Part shown: positions 23,746 to 32,833 of the stretch, in pieces
How positions within the stretch are numbered: the stretch's first letter is position 1
Layout: every line of letters begins with the position of its first letter
The notes under the pieces: model-generated
Seen by the model: only the letters and a program-made list of their open reading frames with translations
What the model was told of the DNA's origin: nothing
Databases searched by the model: none
Translations under genes and position numbers: made by a program
DNA from: a virus
DNA: 64,000 bases
Virus record (IMG/VR): IMGVR_UViG_3300012936_003490
Location: 1-64,000 of that record
Reading direction: 5' to 3' (one strand)

Positions 23746-24940
23746 ACTCAACACCAGTAACATGATTAGACATTAAAGATTTAAAAGTTTGTGCATCACT
23801 GCTTTTTGTTGCACACAGGCCGCATCTACAAATCATATTAGGACAAATTATAGGTTCTAATGTTCCTGATGCAAGTTGCTTTTCTACACTGTCTGTAAAT
23901 TTTTTGTAATCTGTAATAGATCCAACTGCTCCTCTTTGTTTTCCAATTTTAGCTTGACATGTTTGATGATGAAAAATTTGATCAGTTTGACTTTCAAGAT
24001 GTAAGAAAAACCAATTCACTCCACAATACCAATCTAAAAATCGTGTATCTGAAACATATCTTTGTTGTTCTGTTGTGCCGCATTTCAAACCGCAACTAAG
24101 TTGATGGTTACTACAACAATGTCTACCTTCTATAGTATATGTTTTAGTTTTATCTGCCTGTAATTTTTTAAATGTTTCTCCTACATCTTTTTTCATTTTA
24201 CGATGAAGTTTGACCTCTTTGTTAACATTTTCAACTTTTTTAGTTGTGGTTGTAGCAATTTTTGTTTTACTGCTTTTACTGTTCTTATTTTGCCAGTAGT
24301 TTTTTATCCAACTACTCTGCTCATAACTGTAGGGTAAACCGTTTATTACCCTCGGCATATACTTGACATCATGTTCTTCCATTACATCTATAAAATCTAA
24401 ACACTCTTTCCAATAATTATCATATGGATGCATCATTAAATTAACTTTAAAACTTTTTAATTCTTGCTTTAATAGAAGAGTATTTTCTCTCACTTTTTGT
24501 TTGATTTTTTCTTTGCTATCACAGTGGTAACTTAATGTTATACCTCTAAAATTTTTTGCAAGTAGCGGAATATGTTTTTGTGCAAAACTACCGTTAGTTG
24601 TAAGTATAGTGTACACATCATAATCAAAGTCTTGAAAACTTTCTTTGAGATAAGAACTAAAGTCAACAAAACAAGGATTTGCTGTTGGCTCTCCACCTGT
24701 AAGACTTAAACTTGCTGTCTTTTCTGTTCTATATGGCATGATAATTTTTAAGTAATCTTTAACTAAGTCCACACCCTTAACTAGTTCGTTAAAACTAGGA
24801 AAAGGACTTACAAGGTCGTGTCTATCATCTCCGCAGTAAGCACAATCAAAATTACACCGTTTTCCTGTATCCCAAGTGATAATAAACTGATTTGTTTTTA
24901 CAGGATCAATGCTGTTATATGTTCCGTTTTCTCTATCCAT
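23735..24940 (-). CDS. Radical SAM protein with extended C-terminal cysteine region
   Basis: A 401-residue protein. The radical SAM motif CNFDCAYC (Cys29, 33, 36) is followed by LTGGEPTANP near 100-109. After residue 265 it is cysteine-rich (HCCSNHQLSCGLKC, WYCGVNW, TCQAK, CPNMICRCGLC), enough for two extra clusters. The layout resembles 19014-20126. It overlaps the start of 22516 by 11 bases and has its own start just after the stop of the upstream twitch gene. Substrate unknown. Confidence 0.85.
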   Translation of the reverse strand: MDRENGTYNSIDPVKTNQFIITWDTGKRCNFDCAYCGDDRHDLVSPFPSFNELVKGVDLVKDYLKIIMPYRTEKTASLSLTGGEPTANPCFVDFSSYLKESFQDFDYDVYTILTTNGSFAQKHIPLLAKNFRGITLSYHCDSKEKIKQKVRENTLLLKQELKSFKVNLMMHPYDNYWKECLDFIDVMEEHDVKYMPRVINGLPYSYEQSSWIKNYWQNKNSKSSKTKIATTTTKKVENVNKEVKLHRKMKKDVGETFKKLQADKTKTYTIEGRHCCSNHQLSCGLKCGTTEQQRYVSDTRFLDWYCGVNWFFLHLESQTDQIFHHQTCQAKIGKQRGAVGSITDYKKFTDSVEKQLASGTLEPIICPNMICRCGLCATKSSDAQTFKSLMSNHVTGVEYAI

Positions 24941-26174
24941 CTAAATATTTCCGATATCTCTTGTTTAATTTATTCAAGTCTGTATTACGTAGTTTGTCTT
25001 GAAGTTTTGTATAACTTTTAAAATATTCAAATTCACCTGTGCGTAACTTTCTGTTTTTATCAAAACTTAAAATATTTTCAATCTCTTTGAGTACAAAAGG
25101 ACTAGATGATAGAGTTTTTTTGACATACTTTCTATCTTTGTCTGTCAAAAACGCTGTAGACAGCCAGGATTGTTCTACCTGTGCATATAAAACTTTAATT
25201 CCTCCACATGATCTAAACCAGGCATCAAACTCTGCAATTTTTTTGACATTTAAAATATTATACATTTGCATTACAAAACTTGTTTGTATTTTAACATTTT
25301 CAAAACGTTCAGCTAAATGCAGAAACTTTTCAATGTTATTTTTTACAATATTCCAGTTGCCGTTAGATCTTACATATTCATAATCTTTTTCTGTACCATC
25401 TAAACTTATCATAATAATGCATTTTTTAAATTTAGATACAATTTTATCAAAATCTTTAGGATAAATCGTTCCATTGGTTGTAAAAACTAGTTCGCACTCT
25501 TGTACATTTACACTATTAGAAAATTTATCTATAGCCAACCAAGATTCATCATGTAATAAAGGTTCTCCTCCTAATAACTTCATACGTTTAACATTTTCAA
25601 AAGGAACTTGTTCTACAAAATTATTTGTGTCTTTGTTTTTTTTGTAAAGATGTTGATTAGCATCTTTGACTATTCTATCGCTTATTTTATCAGGATCGGC
25701 ATCAATATATTCATTTTGATGTTTAACCATTTCTTTTGCAATTTGAGAACTGCTTCCAGGTTTACACATTCTACATTGTAAGTTACATAGATTACTTGCT
25801 CTAATATCAAGACCTAAAGGTGCATTAAATTCATTTCCTGTTTCAACTGATAGTTTAAGGCCTTTTCCTTTTGTTAACCGTCTGGCCATATGATAATAAA
25901 TGCGTCTTGCATTATAGCCTAATTTTTTTTCAATGTTTAAACAACTCTTACAAAACTCTGGAACTACACCATCAAGCATTTGTTGCCGCACATTTTTCAT
26001 ATAATCACTTGTCCAATAATCTTTATAATCTTTAAAAGTAAGATCTATTGTTTCTTTTGTATTGCGAGTCTCGCAACAGGGACGTAGTAAGGATTTTTTT
26101 GCATCTCCTTTATAAAATAAATGCATAAAAGGAGCGTAGCACAGGGGCTCAGACTGTTGGTTTTGGTTTTCCAT
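24933..26174 (-). CDS. Radical SAM protein, N-terminal twitch type
   Basis: The ATG at 26174 is chosen over a TTG one codon earlier. The 413-residue protein has CYAPFMHLF at 12-20, RPCCETR at 31-37, FCKSC at 74-78, and the radical SAM motif CNLQCRMC (Cys130, 134, 137) with LLGGEPL later. The pattern of a short cysteine set, a basic helical spacer and the core is the same as in 26149, 27531 and 28775, which look like serial duplicates. It overlaps its upstream and downstream neighbours. Substrate unknown. Confidence 0.85.
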   Translation of the reverse strand: MENQNQQSEPLCYAPFMHLFYKGDAKKSLLRPCCETRNTKETIDLTFKDYKDYWTSDYMKNVRQQMLDGVVPEFCKSCLNIEKKLGYNARRIYYHMARRLTKGKGLKLSVETGNEFNAPLGLDIRASNLCNLQCRMCKPGSSSQIAKEMVKHQNEYIDADPDKISDRIVKDANQHLYKKNKDTNNFVEQVPFENVKRMKLLGGEPLLHDESWLAIDKFSNSVNVQECELVFTTNGTIYPKDFDKIVSKFKKCIIMISLDGTEKDYEYVRSNGNWNIVKNNIEKFLHLAERFENVKIQTSFVMQMYNILNVKKIAEFDAWFRSCGGIKVLYAQVEQSWLSTAFLTDKDRKYVKKTLSSSPFVLKEIENILSFDKNRKLRTGEFEYFKSYTKLQDKLRNTDLNKLNKRYRKYLDG

Positions 26175-27543
26175 CAAAGTGGGCTCCTGGTCTAGATCCT
26201 TCAGTTACATTTGTTGGATCATATCTGTCAAAATATCTTTGTAGCATTGGTTCAATAGTAAGCGTATCAGTTCCTCTGATTTTATTCAACGCTAATTCTG
26301 CCCTCACAAAATCATTTGTATATCTTACTTTGCGCTCATGTGTTTGTGTTTTATCAAGTTCACTGTGTAGCAAATCAAACCATTGTTGTTCGTCCTTGTT
26401 CATATCAAACTCAACAATACACTCTTGAACTTGCTGTCTAATATAATCCTTGTGGTCATCGTCTAACCAACTTACACTTAGGTACCAAGGATCAACTATA
26501 GGATTAAATGTTACACCATTATGCTTGTTTGAATACTTACGTGATCCTTTAAGGAACCATTCAACATTACGCTTTACTTGGAATGCACTTACAGGCTGGA
26601 ATACATGCATAATACCTGCCCACTTTAGGTTAGGCAATGTAAATATTTTGTCAAATACTTTTTGTTTTTTATCCCATTTAGTACCGTCACGTAAAAATTC
26701 GTCTGTGGCTCCTACGCCATCTACACTAATGTTAAAGCTCACTTCTTTAAACTGAGCAAGTAAGTCATAAATCCTACTTGGTAAACTTGTGCAGTTTGTT
26801 ATTTGATGCAGTCTTACATTGCGAGCTTCTCCGCTGTCTACAATCTTTTTCATAATATTGTAAACACGAGGATCAATAAGTGTTTCGCCTCCACTCATTT
26901 TCAAACGAAATACTTTACTAAAGTCTAAATTACTTACCACATCAAACTTAGGATCTGAATAATCTATTTGCTGTGCTTTACGCATTGCATTCTTACTTTG
27001 TGTAACCATATCCCAATGACTCCAACCCTGTATTTCTGGGTTAGCAAGCACTTCTTGCTCAATTTGGTTACTCCAAAGGCTATTACAACTGCGACATTTC
27101 AAGTTACACAGTTTACTAGGACGTAGATCAATATCCACAGGTTTTTCAAACTCAAGTGTACCCTTTTGAATATCCCAATGTATATCTGTAAAGCCTTCTT
27201 TAAGTTCTAGCTCGTAGCGTTTTATATAATCTAATCTGTCGCTTTTATGATAGATGCCTTCACTTTCCCAACGTCCGCACCACCATTCACAAGACTCTGG
27301 CATTTTACCATCAAGAAAACTTTGACGAATTTCTTGCATTGTCTCGCCTTTCCAAAATTCTTCATGCTGATCTTTAAGACTAGATTCAGTATCCCATCGT
27401 CCAATCACATGACTCATACAACAAAGTTTATATCCTCTGTTGTTTGCATTTATGTATGTGTGCATAAACGGTGCAGGACAGAATTTTTTGTTTGGAACGA
27501 TGCTTTCTAAACGTTCTGCTTCTTTTTTATCTATTTTAGCCAT
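26149..27543 (-). CDS. Radical SAM protein, N-terminal twitch type
   Basis: A 464-residue protein. N-terminal cysteines are CPAPFMHTY at 22-30, KLCCMSH at 39-45 and SCEWWCG near 84-90; the radical SAM motif is CNLKCRSC (Cys146, 150, 153), and MSGGETL stands where GGEP is usual. The C-terminal 60 residues are Arg/Lys-rich and end in a Pro-rich tail. It belongs to the same serial group as its neighbours, with the largest N-terminal spacer between the cysteine set and the core. Substrate unknown. Confidence 0.85.
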   Translation of the reverse strand: MAKIDKKEAERLESIVPNKKFCPAPFMHTYINANNRGYKLCCMSHVIGRWDTESSLKDQHEEFWKGETMQEIRQSFLDGKMPESCEWWCGRWESEGIYHKSDRLDYIKRYELELKEGFTDIHWDIQKGTLEFEKPVDIDLRPSKLCNLKCRSCNSLWSNQIEQEVLANPEIQGWSHWDMVTQSKNAMRKAQQIDYSDPKFDVVSNLDFSKVFRLKMSGGETLIDPRVYNIMKKIVDSGEARNVRLHQITNCTSLPSRIYDLLAQFKEVSFNISVDGVGATDEFLRDGTKWDKKQKVFDKIFTLPNLKWAGIMHVFQPVSAFQVKRNVEWFLKGSRKYSNKHNGVTFNPIVDPWYLSVSWLDDDHKDYIRQQVQECIVEFDMNKDEQQWFDLLHSELDKTQTHERKVRYTNDFVRAELALNKIRGTDTLTIEPMLQRYFDRYDPTNVTEGSRPGAHFDGKPKPTV

Positions 27544-28778
27544 TCAGTTAATTCCACACATGATAAATCATCGAAAGATTGACTTCGTTGTTCATCAAGT
27601 GTTGTTGACATATATTTAAGCTGATCACGTTTTTTATATTTTACGTCTGGTTCAATCTTTTTTGCCATCTCAACATAACGTTCAAATTCTTTAACTTGCC
27701 TACAGTCAGTATTTTGCCATTTTGTTAGAGTACATTCTAGTAAACTACTAGGTAAAAACTTTGCGGCAAGTTCACTGTCTTTAGGACGTAGATTTAAATT
27801 AAAGTCAATACGGGGTATGTAATTTTTCTTTAACAACCAAGGATACTTTTCTGTATAGGATTTTAATGTAGTATACAGTTCTGGATTATTATGCCAATTA
27901 TAGGCTGTTACTACTGTACTTGTTCTAACTCTAAAATGAGGATTTTCATACATTCTATGTTCATCTGCAAAAGCAAGAAACTCCATAAATCTTTCTTGCC
28001 ACTTACTCCACGTAAACGGATACCGAATATAGTCGTAGGTTTCATTGCATCCGTCAACACTTACATTTAGGTCGACACCCTTAAAATGTTTTAACCTTTC
28101 TAACACCGCACGAACAAACTTGGTTCCATTTGTAGTTATTAACAATCTAATATTTTTAGCAAAGTCATTGTCAATTGCATAATCAAGAACATCAAGAAAT
28201 TCTTTACTTATAAAAGGCTCACCACCTGTGACTTTTAGTACTTCAATTGTGTCTAACAATTCAATCACATATTCTTTACGTTTTTGGCTTACAGTTGCAG
28301 TGTCTTTCTGCTTGTAGTTTGTAAAAGATTTCCAATGCTCAGGCATAGGCTTTTCATTATCTCTGTACCAATCTATAGCTGAAACAAGTTGATTACTACT
28401 ACTTGGGTCACACATTCTACAAGCAAGATTACAAGTGTTATCAAAACGCAAATCTAAATATTTAATTTTTTCATCTGCGTCAGGATTAACAAACTCTTTA
28501 AATTTATCTACAGTGTAGGTGTGTCTAAAACTTAGTCCGTCGTTGCGCTCTCTTGCATAACAAACTTCGCAAGCAGGATGTTCTTTTCCTTGTTGCATGT
28601 ATGCCCGTATCTCGTCCATGCTTGTGCTTTCAAATGCTTGTTTTATACTGTTAGCATCATCTTTAAAATTAAAGTAACTTTCGCTGTTACAACAAGGACG
28701 ATAACCTCCGCCTACACTTCCGTTTACGTGTATCCAAGGAAGTATGCAAAATGTTTTACTATTTGTTGGTTGCTTCAT
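27531..28778 (-). CDS. Radical SAM protein, N-terminal twitch type
   Basis: A 415-residue protein with CILPWIHVNG at 11-20, RPCCNSE at 27-33, CEVCYARE at 70-77, then the radical SAM motif CNLACRMC (Cys116, 120, 123) and VTGGEPF later. Its ATG overlaps the upstream stop as ATGA, a 4-base overlap. This and the protein at 17878 have identical CNLACRMC motifs and similar spacing although they lie about 10 kb apart, which suggests duplication within the array. Substrate unknown. Confidence 0.85.
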   Translation of the reverse strand: MKQPTNSKTFCILPWIHVNGSVGGGYRPCCNSESYFNFKDDANSIKQAFESTSMDEIRAYMQQGKEHPACEVCYARERNDGLSFRHTYTVDKFKEFVNPDADEKIKYLDLRFDNTCNLACRMCDPSSSNQLVSAIDWYRDNEKPMPEHWKSFTNYKQKDTATVSQKRKEYVIELLDTIEVLKVTGGEPFISKEFLDVLDYAIDNDFAKNIRLLITTNGTKFVRAVLERLKHFKGVDLNVSVDGCNETYDYIRYPFTWSKWQERFMEFLAFADEHRMYENPHFRVRTSTVVTAYNWHNNPELYTTLKSYTEKYPWLLKKNYIPRIDFNLNLRPKDSELAAKFLPSSLLECTLTKWQNTDCRQVKEFERYVEMAKKIEPDVKYKKRDQLKYMSTTLDEQRSQSFDDLSCVELTEWLK

Positions 28779-29815
28779 CTTATCTTCTCTAATGTTTTTT
28801 TGTATTTTTTTAACATTTTAAGAGCAGATAGGTCTTCATGCTCTAAGTGAAGTTGCAAATATCTTGTTACAAATTGATTTTTTATTTTCTTAATAAACTT
28901 TTCTTTCTTGTTTTTTGGCAATATTTGTATATCTAAATAATAAGGCTGTTGTAAAATATCAAAACGTGTGGGAAAATACTTTCTACTAAATTCTAAATAA
29001 TTATTAATATTATGTATATTTAAATTATGAACTACAAAATGAAAAGATATTTCAATATTAGTGTGTTTTGCTTTAAAATCTTTCCACCATTTTATATTTT
29101 CGATTACTTTTTTCCAATTAGTTCCATACCTTACAAATTCTGCGGTTTTGCCTTCTCCATCTAAACTTATATCTACATTTAATTTTTTGCATTTGACAAA
29201 TATATTTTGCCATTCTTTATTAGGCTTTACACTACAATTTGTAACAATTTGTAAATTTATATTTTCTAATAATAAACTTTGTAAAAATTTGATATTCCTT
29301 GGCTCCATAAAAGGTTCTCCTCCAAGAATTTTTACCATCTCTACTTTCTTTAATTCTTGGGGAACAAAATCAAAGTCTGTATATACAACTTGCTTTTTTG
29401 GTTTGGCTTTATTTGCTCCTATTGAATTTACAGCATCAATATCTTTCCACCAAGTGGTGCTGTATGCCGCATCACATGTAACACAGGCAAAATTGCAACT
29501 ATTACTTAATCCAACTTCTATATATCTTATTTCAGGATTATTTTTGTTTATGTTACTAAAGTCTTGATTAGCTGTTTGTCTATAACTTTTCCTACCTAAC
29601 TTTTCATCTCTATAACATTTTTCACAACCTTTGATATATTCTCCTTTTAACATTTTATTCCTTAGCTCTGTCATCTTAGAACCATAAAAATAATCACGAG
29701 GAGATATCTTATCTATATATTCTTTATCAGAAAACCTACAGCAAGGTTTGTTCCTGCCACCTACATTTGTACAACTGTGGATAAAAGGTAACGGACAATA
29801 AGTTTTGTTTACCAT
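28775..29815 (-). CDS. Radical SAM protein, N-terminal twitch type
   Basis: A 346-residue protein. The N-terminus has CPLPFIHSC at 7-15, KPCCRFS at 23-29 and GCEKCYRDE at 63-71. The radical SAM motif is CNFACVTC (Cys107, 111, 114) and LGGEPFM follows later. It is the shortest of the twitch-first members. The C-terminus is Lys-rich. Its stop overlaps the next ATG as ATGA and its own start is within the stop of the gene at 29809, so the run from 31023 to 27531 is closely coupled. Substrate unknown. Confidence 0.85.
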   Translation of the reverse strand: MVNKTYCPLPFIHSCTNVGGRNKPCCRFSDKEYIDKISPRDYFYGSKMTELRNKMLKGEYIKGCEKCYRDEKLGRKSYRQTANQDFSNINKNNPEIRYIEVGLSNSCNFACVTCDAAYSTTWWKDIDAVNSIGANKAKPKKQVVYTDFDFVPQELKKVEMVKILGGEPFMEPRNIKFLQSLLLENINLQIVTNCSVKPNKEWQNIFVKCKKLNVDISLDGEGKTAEFVRYGTNWKKVIENIKWWKDFKAKHTNIEISFHFVVHNLNIHNINNYLEFSRKYFPTRFDILQQPYYLDIQILPKNKKEKFIKKIKNQFVTRYLQLHLEHEDLSALKMLKKYKKTLEKIR

Positions 29816-31023
29816 ACCATTTCCTCAACTGACTTTCCAAAGACTTTAGAAAAATTTTGATTTTTAATAGTGTCAATTCTATGTGTATAATATATAAATG
29901 CATCTACATCTTTTTTAGATTCTCTTGAATTTTGTAAAGCATGTATAATCATATCTGCCATTTTAATTGCACCTTGACGTTGTAAACTTTTCTCCTGCGA
30001 AAATAGTTTTTTCCTAATTTTTCCAACATGTTTTATAAGATTGTTTTTTTGATTGTATAAAACATCTATGCCTAAATATGTAGGATACTGAACAAAACTA
30101 TGATGCAGTCTGTCTACCGGTAATAATAACATATCGTTAATAATATTTTCTAAATCTAAAATTTGATAAGGTGTTATTGTGTTAGTAGCTTCTAAAATTG
30201 TTTTTTTGTTTTTTTTCTTAAACGTTTGAATATTTGTGATTATATTCTCATATATCCCGTTCCTAAAATAATTATAAAGATTACTACCTCCATCTACACT
30301 AATTTTTATTTGTGATCTACCAAAGTTATTCATATATTCGCTTAGTTTTTCATAATCAACAGGAGTGTTAAAATTGCTAACAATATTCACCCAAATTTTA
30401 TTTCTATTTGGGTGTGCTTGTATGCCTTCTAAAAATTGCCAAAATTGTTTTTGATATAAAGGTTCGCCACCTCCAACATCTATTCTTTTAAGGTTAGGAC
30501 AGTTTTGTATCAAATCAGTTACAAGATCATTTACTTGTTCTTTAGTCCATGATTGATTAGGCCACTGCCTTACCAAATTCTTTATGTCATGTGTGTAATC
30601 ATCTGGCACACGTTCTACTCGTTTTAAAATACTGTTCCATTTACTTGAATAATCAGGAGCACAGTGTCTACAACTAAGGTTACATGCATTACTAAATCTT
30701 ATCTCTATGTATTCAATATTACGTTGTTTAATTTTATTTTGACGATTCAACTTCGTAACCATTTTTTGATTTTGATTACTTTTTTGTCTATAACTTTCTT
30801 GTCCCCTTGATTCTTGATCTTGACAACTTTTACAATGCTCTGGCCAGACACCTTTTGCAAGTGATTGTCTTATTGCTCTAAAATTATCATTATTGATAAA
30901 TTTGCTAGGAGCTACACCTTCAGATATGTTTGCTAGAGAGCCTGTGCCTCTAGGACACATTGTAATTCTATCGTCAGGTTTAAAGTTTACGGCATGAAGT
31001 GCAAAATAACAAGGCAATTTCAT
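29809..31023 (-). CDS. Radical SAM protein, twitch-like N-terminus
   Basis: A 404-residue protein. The first cysteine set is reduced: CYFALHAVNF at 5-14, a single TMCPRG in place of the usual CC at about 21-26, then HCKSCQDQE at 63-71. The radical SAM motif is CNLSCRHC (Cys114, 118, 121) with VGGGEPLYQ later. With one cysteine missing, the auxiliary cluster may have a free site or a non-Cys ligand, so the enzyme may act differently from its neighbours. The ATG overlaps the stop of the SGNH gene by 4 bases. Substrate unknown. Confidence 0.8.
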   Translation of the reverse strand: MKLPCYFALHAVNFKPDDRITMCPRGTGSLANISEGVAPSKFINNDNFRAIRQSLAKGVWPEHCKSCQDQESRGQESYRQKSNQNQKMVTKLNRQNKIKQRNIEYIEIRFSNACNLSCRHCAPDYSSKWNSILKRVERVPDDYTHDIKNLVRQWPNQSWTKEQVNDLVTDLIQNCPNLKRIDVGGGEPLYQKQFWQFLEGIQAHPNRNKIWVNIVSNFNTPVDYEKLSEYMNNFGRSQIKISVDGGSNLYNYFRNGIYENIITNIQTFKKKNKKTILEATNTITPYQILDLENIINDMLLLPVDRLHHSFVQYPTYLGIDVLYNQKNNLIKHVGKIRKKLFSQEKSLQRQGAIKMADMIIHALQNSRESKKDVDAFIYYTHRIDTIKNQNFSKVFGKSVEEMVW

Positions 31024-31775
31024 TTTATATTACCTATGTGATTATATAAAAATCTTGCTAGTTCAGTATGTCCTTCTTCTAACGGGTGGTTATCAGGGCC
31101 AATTGAGTAATTCTTATCTTGGCACCATTCTAAGATTCCTTGTTCTCCTAGTGGCCATATATTTTTATTCAGATCAATACATCCGTATGTGTCTATTATT
31201 TCTTTTGTAATATGATTTGGATACCTTTTGTTCCTGCATTTTTCTATCGTGCGATTAATATCATCAAATGTATGATGGTTCATTGTTAACATAACGTAAG
31301 GAATATTGTAACTTTTCAATAACATTTGTGTATCTAATATATTATTCATAGTATAAAATGCACTGCAATGTTGAGAGAAATAAATTTGATGTTTGGCAAG
31401 ATGTTTGGTACTATCATTAGGAAGTTCACTCATCCTTATATCTACCCATTTCGCCATAGATTTTTCCTTCATAAACCTGGATGGCATAAGCGGAATATAG
31501 CCGGTATTATATTCGTTTGCTGGCCAATCTTTATTATATAATTCCCATCTACTAGTCGAACTCCATTGAATAACAGCTATCTTGACTTTGTCTTTATTTT
31601 TTATTATACTTCTAAGTGTAGTTCTTGCTATTCTTGCATTACTTGAACCTCCCATAGCATCGTTAAGATGACTAGGATATCCTAGAAGTTGTGTAAGGAT
31701 ATTACTATATCTACTCTGTCTTTTTTGTTGTAATTCATGTCCATCAGTATAACTGCATCCGTTTGCGTATAACAT
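31020..31775 (-). CDS. SGNH-hydrolase-like protein
   Basis: The start at 31775 (MLYANG) is chosen because its ATG overlaps the upstream stop as TAATG; in-frame ATGs farther upstream lie inside the upstream gene. The 251-residue protein has block I GCSYTDG at 6-12 with Ser8 as nucleophile, a GGSSNARI at 42-49 as block II, and a C-terminal DNHPLEEGH at 228-236 giving the Asp/His pair. It belongs to a family of SGNH proteins seen in marine phages. Its position inside the radical SAM array, between the twitch-first and SPASM types, suggests a step in the same pathway, for example removing an acyl group. Substrate unknown. Confidence 0.75.
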   Translation of the reverse strand: MLYANGCSYTDGHELQQKRQSRYSNILTQLLGYPSHLNDAMGGSSNARIARTTLRSIIKNKDKVKIAVIQWSSTSRWELYNKDWPANEYNTGYIPLMPSRFMKEKSMAKWVDIRMSELPNDSTKHLAKHQIYFSQHCSAFYTMNNILDTQMLLKSYNIPYVMLTMNHHTFDDINRTIEKCRNKRYPNHITKEIIDTYGCIDLNKNIWPLGEQGILEWCQDKNYSIGPDNHPLEEGHTELARFLYNHIGNIK

Positions 31776-32833
31776 TATAATTCCTGCATTCCTATGTGCT
31801 TGCCTATAGGTATACTTTTCTTTGAGCATTGTTTTATACATGTAGACAAGCACCCATTCTCAAAAGAATATTTTTCACTCCAACTATTGACTAAGGCATC
31901 TGAATAATATTCACCTGCTATTATATCATCTAAGTTGTATTTGTGAAGACTGTTAAAACCTACTCCGTATTTTAAAAAAACTTTATTTTGCATCTCAGTA
32001 TAATAGGTGTATCCTCTTGTCAAAGGATTTGATACAAAGCAACACGGCCAAATTGCACCGTTGTAATCTAAAAACATTTTCTTTTCTTGTCGGAAGTGAC
32101 AATCTATATCAATTTCGTTACCGTAGCTTGCAACCAAATTATCAACACTAGATATATCTAATCTTTTACTAGCTCTATTTGGTACAGTTTTAATTCTGTT
32201 ACGAAAAGCCATTGCATTTACTATACCATTTTCACTGTATGTAGATCTATCTCTTCTAAGTACAAAACGTTTCATGCCTATTTTTTTTGCAATTTTTTTA
32301 CAACGCTTAACATCTTTTTTGTTCCAAGGAAATTCTAACATTTGCCATAATGCAGATCCTCCTGCTTTTATAAAAATTTCTGCATGACTTATTATATCAT
32401 CCCAATTTTCTACACCACGATACAAAAAATGATTTTCTTGCATTCCGTCAATGCTAAATCTAACCATATGTTGCGGATGCCTACATAATTTCTCGGCAAG
32501 CTCAACGTAAAATTTATTACTACGCAAACTTCCGTTCGTGTGTATGCTTACAGTGCATTGAGGATTGTATGTATAGATAGTGTCTAGTATATCTAAGAAA
32601 TATTTATGAGCCAAGGGTTCATCTACTGTACCGCAAAATTCAATTTCTTTAATTTGTCTTCCTACATCTGTATCAAATATGTTTTTGAAAACGTCTGTAG
32701 GCAAAAATTTAGTTCCTTCTTGCTTGAATAAAAATTTTGCATTAGGTGCAACCCTTACACAACCTTGACAATCTGCATTGCAAAAATTAGATATCTCTAC
32801 CTGTAATACATCTATCTGTGTCAAATACTTCAT
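31775..32833 (-). CDS. Radical SAM protein, short SPASM type
   Basis: A 352-residue protein with CNADCQGC at 18-25 (Cys18, 22, 25) and CGTVDEPLAH near residue 65 in place of GGEP. C-terminal cysteines include IDCHFRQEK, WPCCFVSN, and CLSTCIKQC. The C(G)(T/S)VDEP segment is shared with 20161-21102, so these two form a clear pair. Its stop overlaps the SGNH start and its start overlaps the next gene's stop, all within a few bases. Substrate unknown. Confidence 0.85.
   Translation of the reverse strand: MKYLTQIDVLQVEISNFCNADCQGCVRVAPNAKFLFKQEGTKFLPTDVFKNIFDTDVGRQIKEIEFCGTVDEPLAHKYFLDILDTIYTYNPQCTVSIHTNGSLRSNKFYVELAEKLCRHPQHMVRFSIDGMQENHFLYRGVENWDDIISHAEIFIKAGGSALWQMLEFPWNKKDVKRCKKIAKKIGMKRFVLRRDRSTYSENGIVNAMAFRNRIKTVPNRASKRLDISSVDNLVASYGNEIDIDCHFRQEKKMFLDYNGAIWPCCFVSNPLTRGYTYYTEMQNKVFLKYGVGFNSLHKYNLDDIIAGEYYSDALVNSWSEKYSFENGCLSTCIKQCSKKSIPIGKHIGMQEL

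Noticed and set aside
29061-29567. 168-codon open frame on the + strand in the radical SAM array
   Set aside because: Antisense to the radical SAM gene at 28775, with no ribosome site and a Phe/Ser-rich product typical of reversed AT-rich coding DNA.
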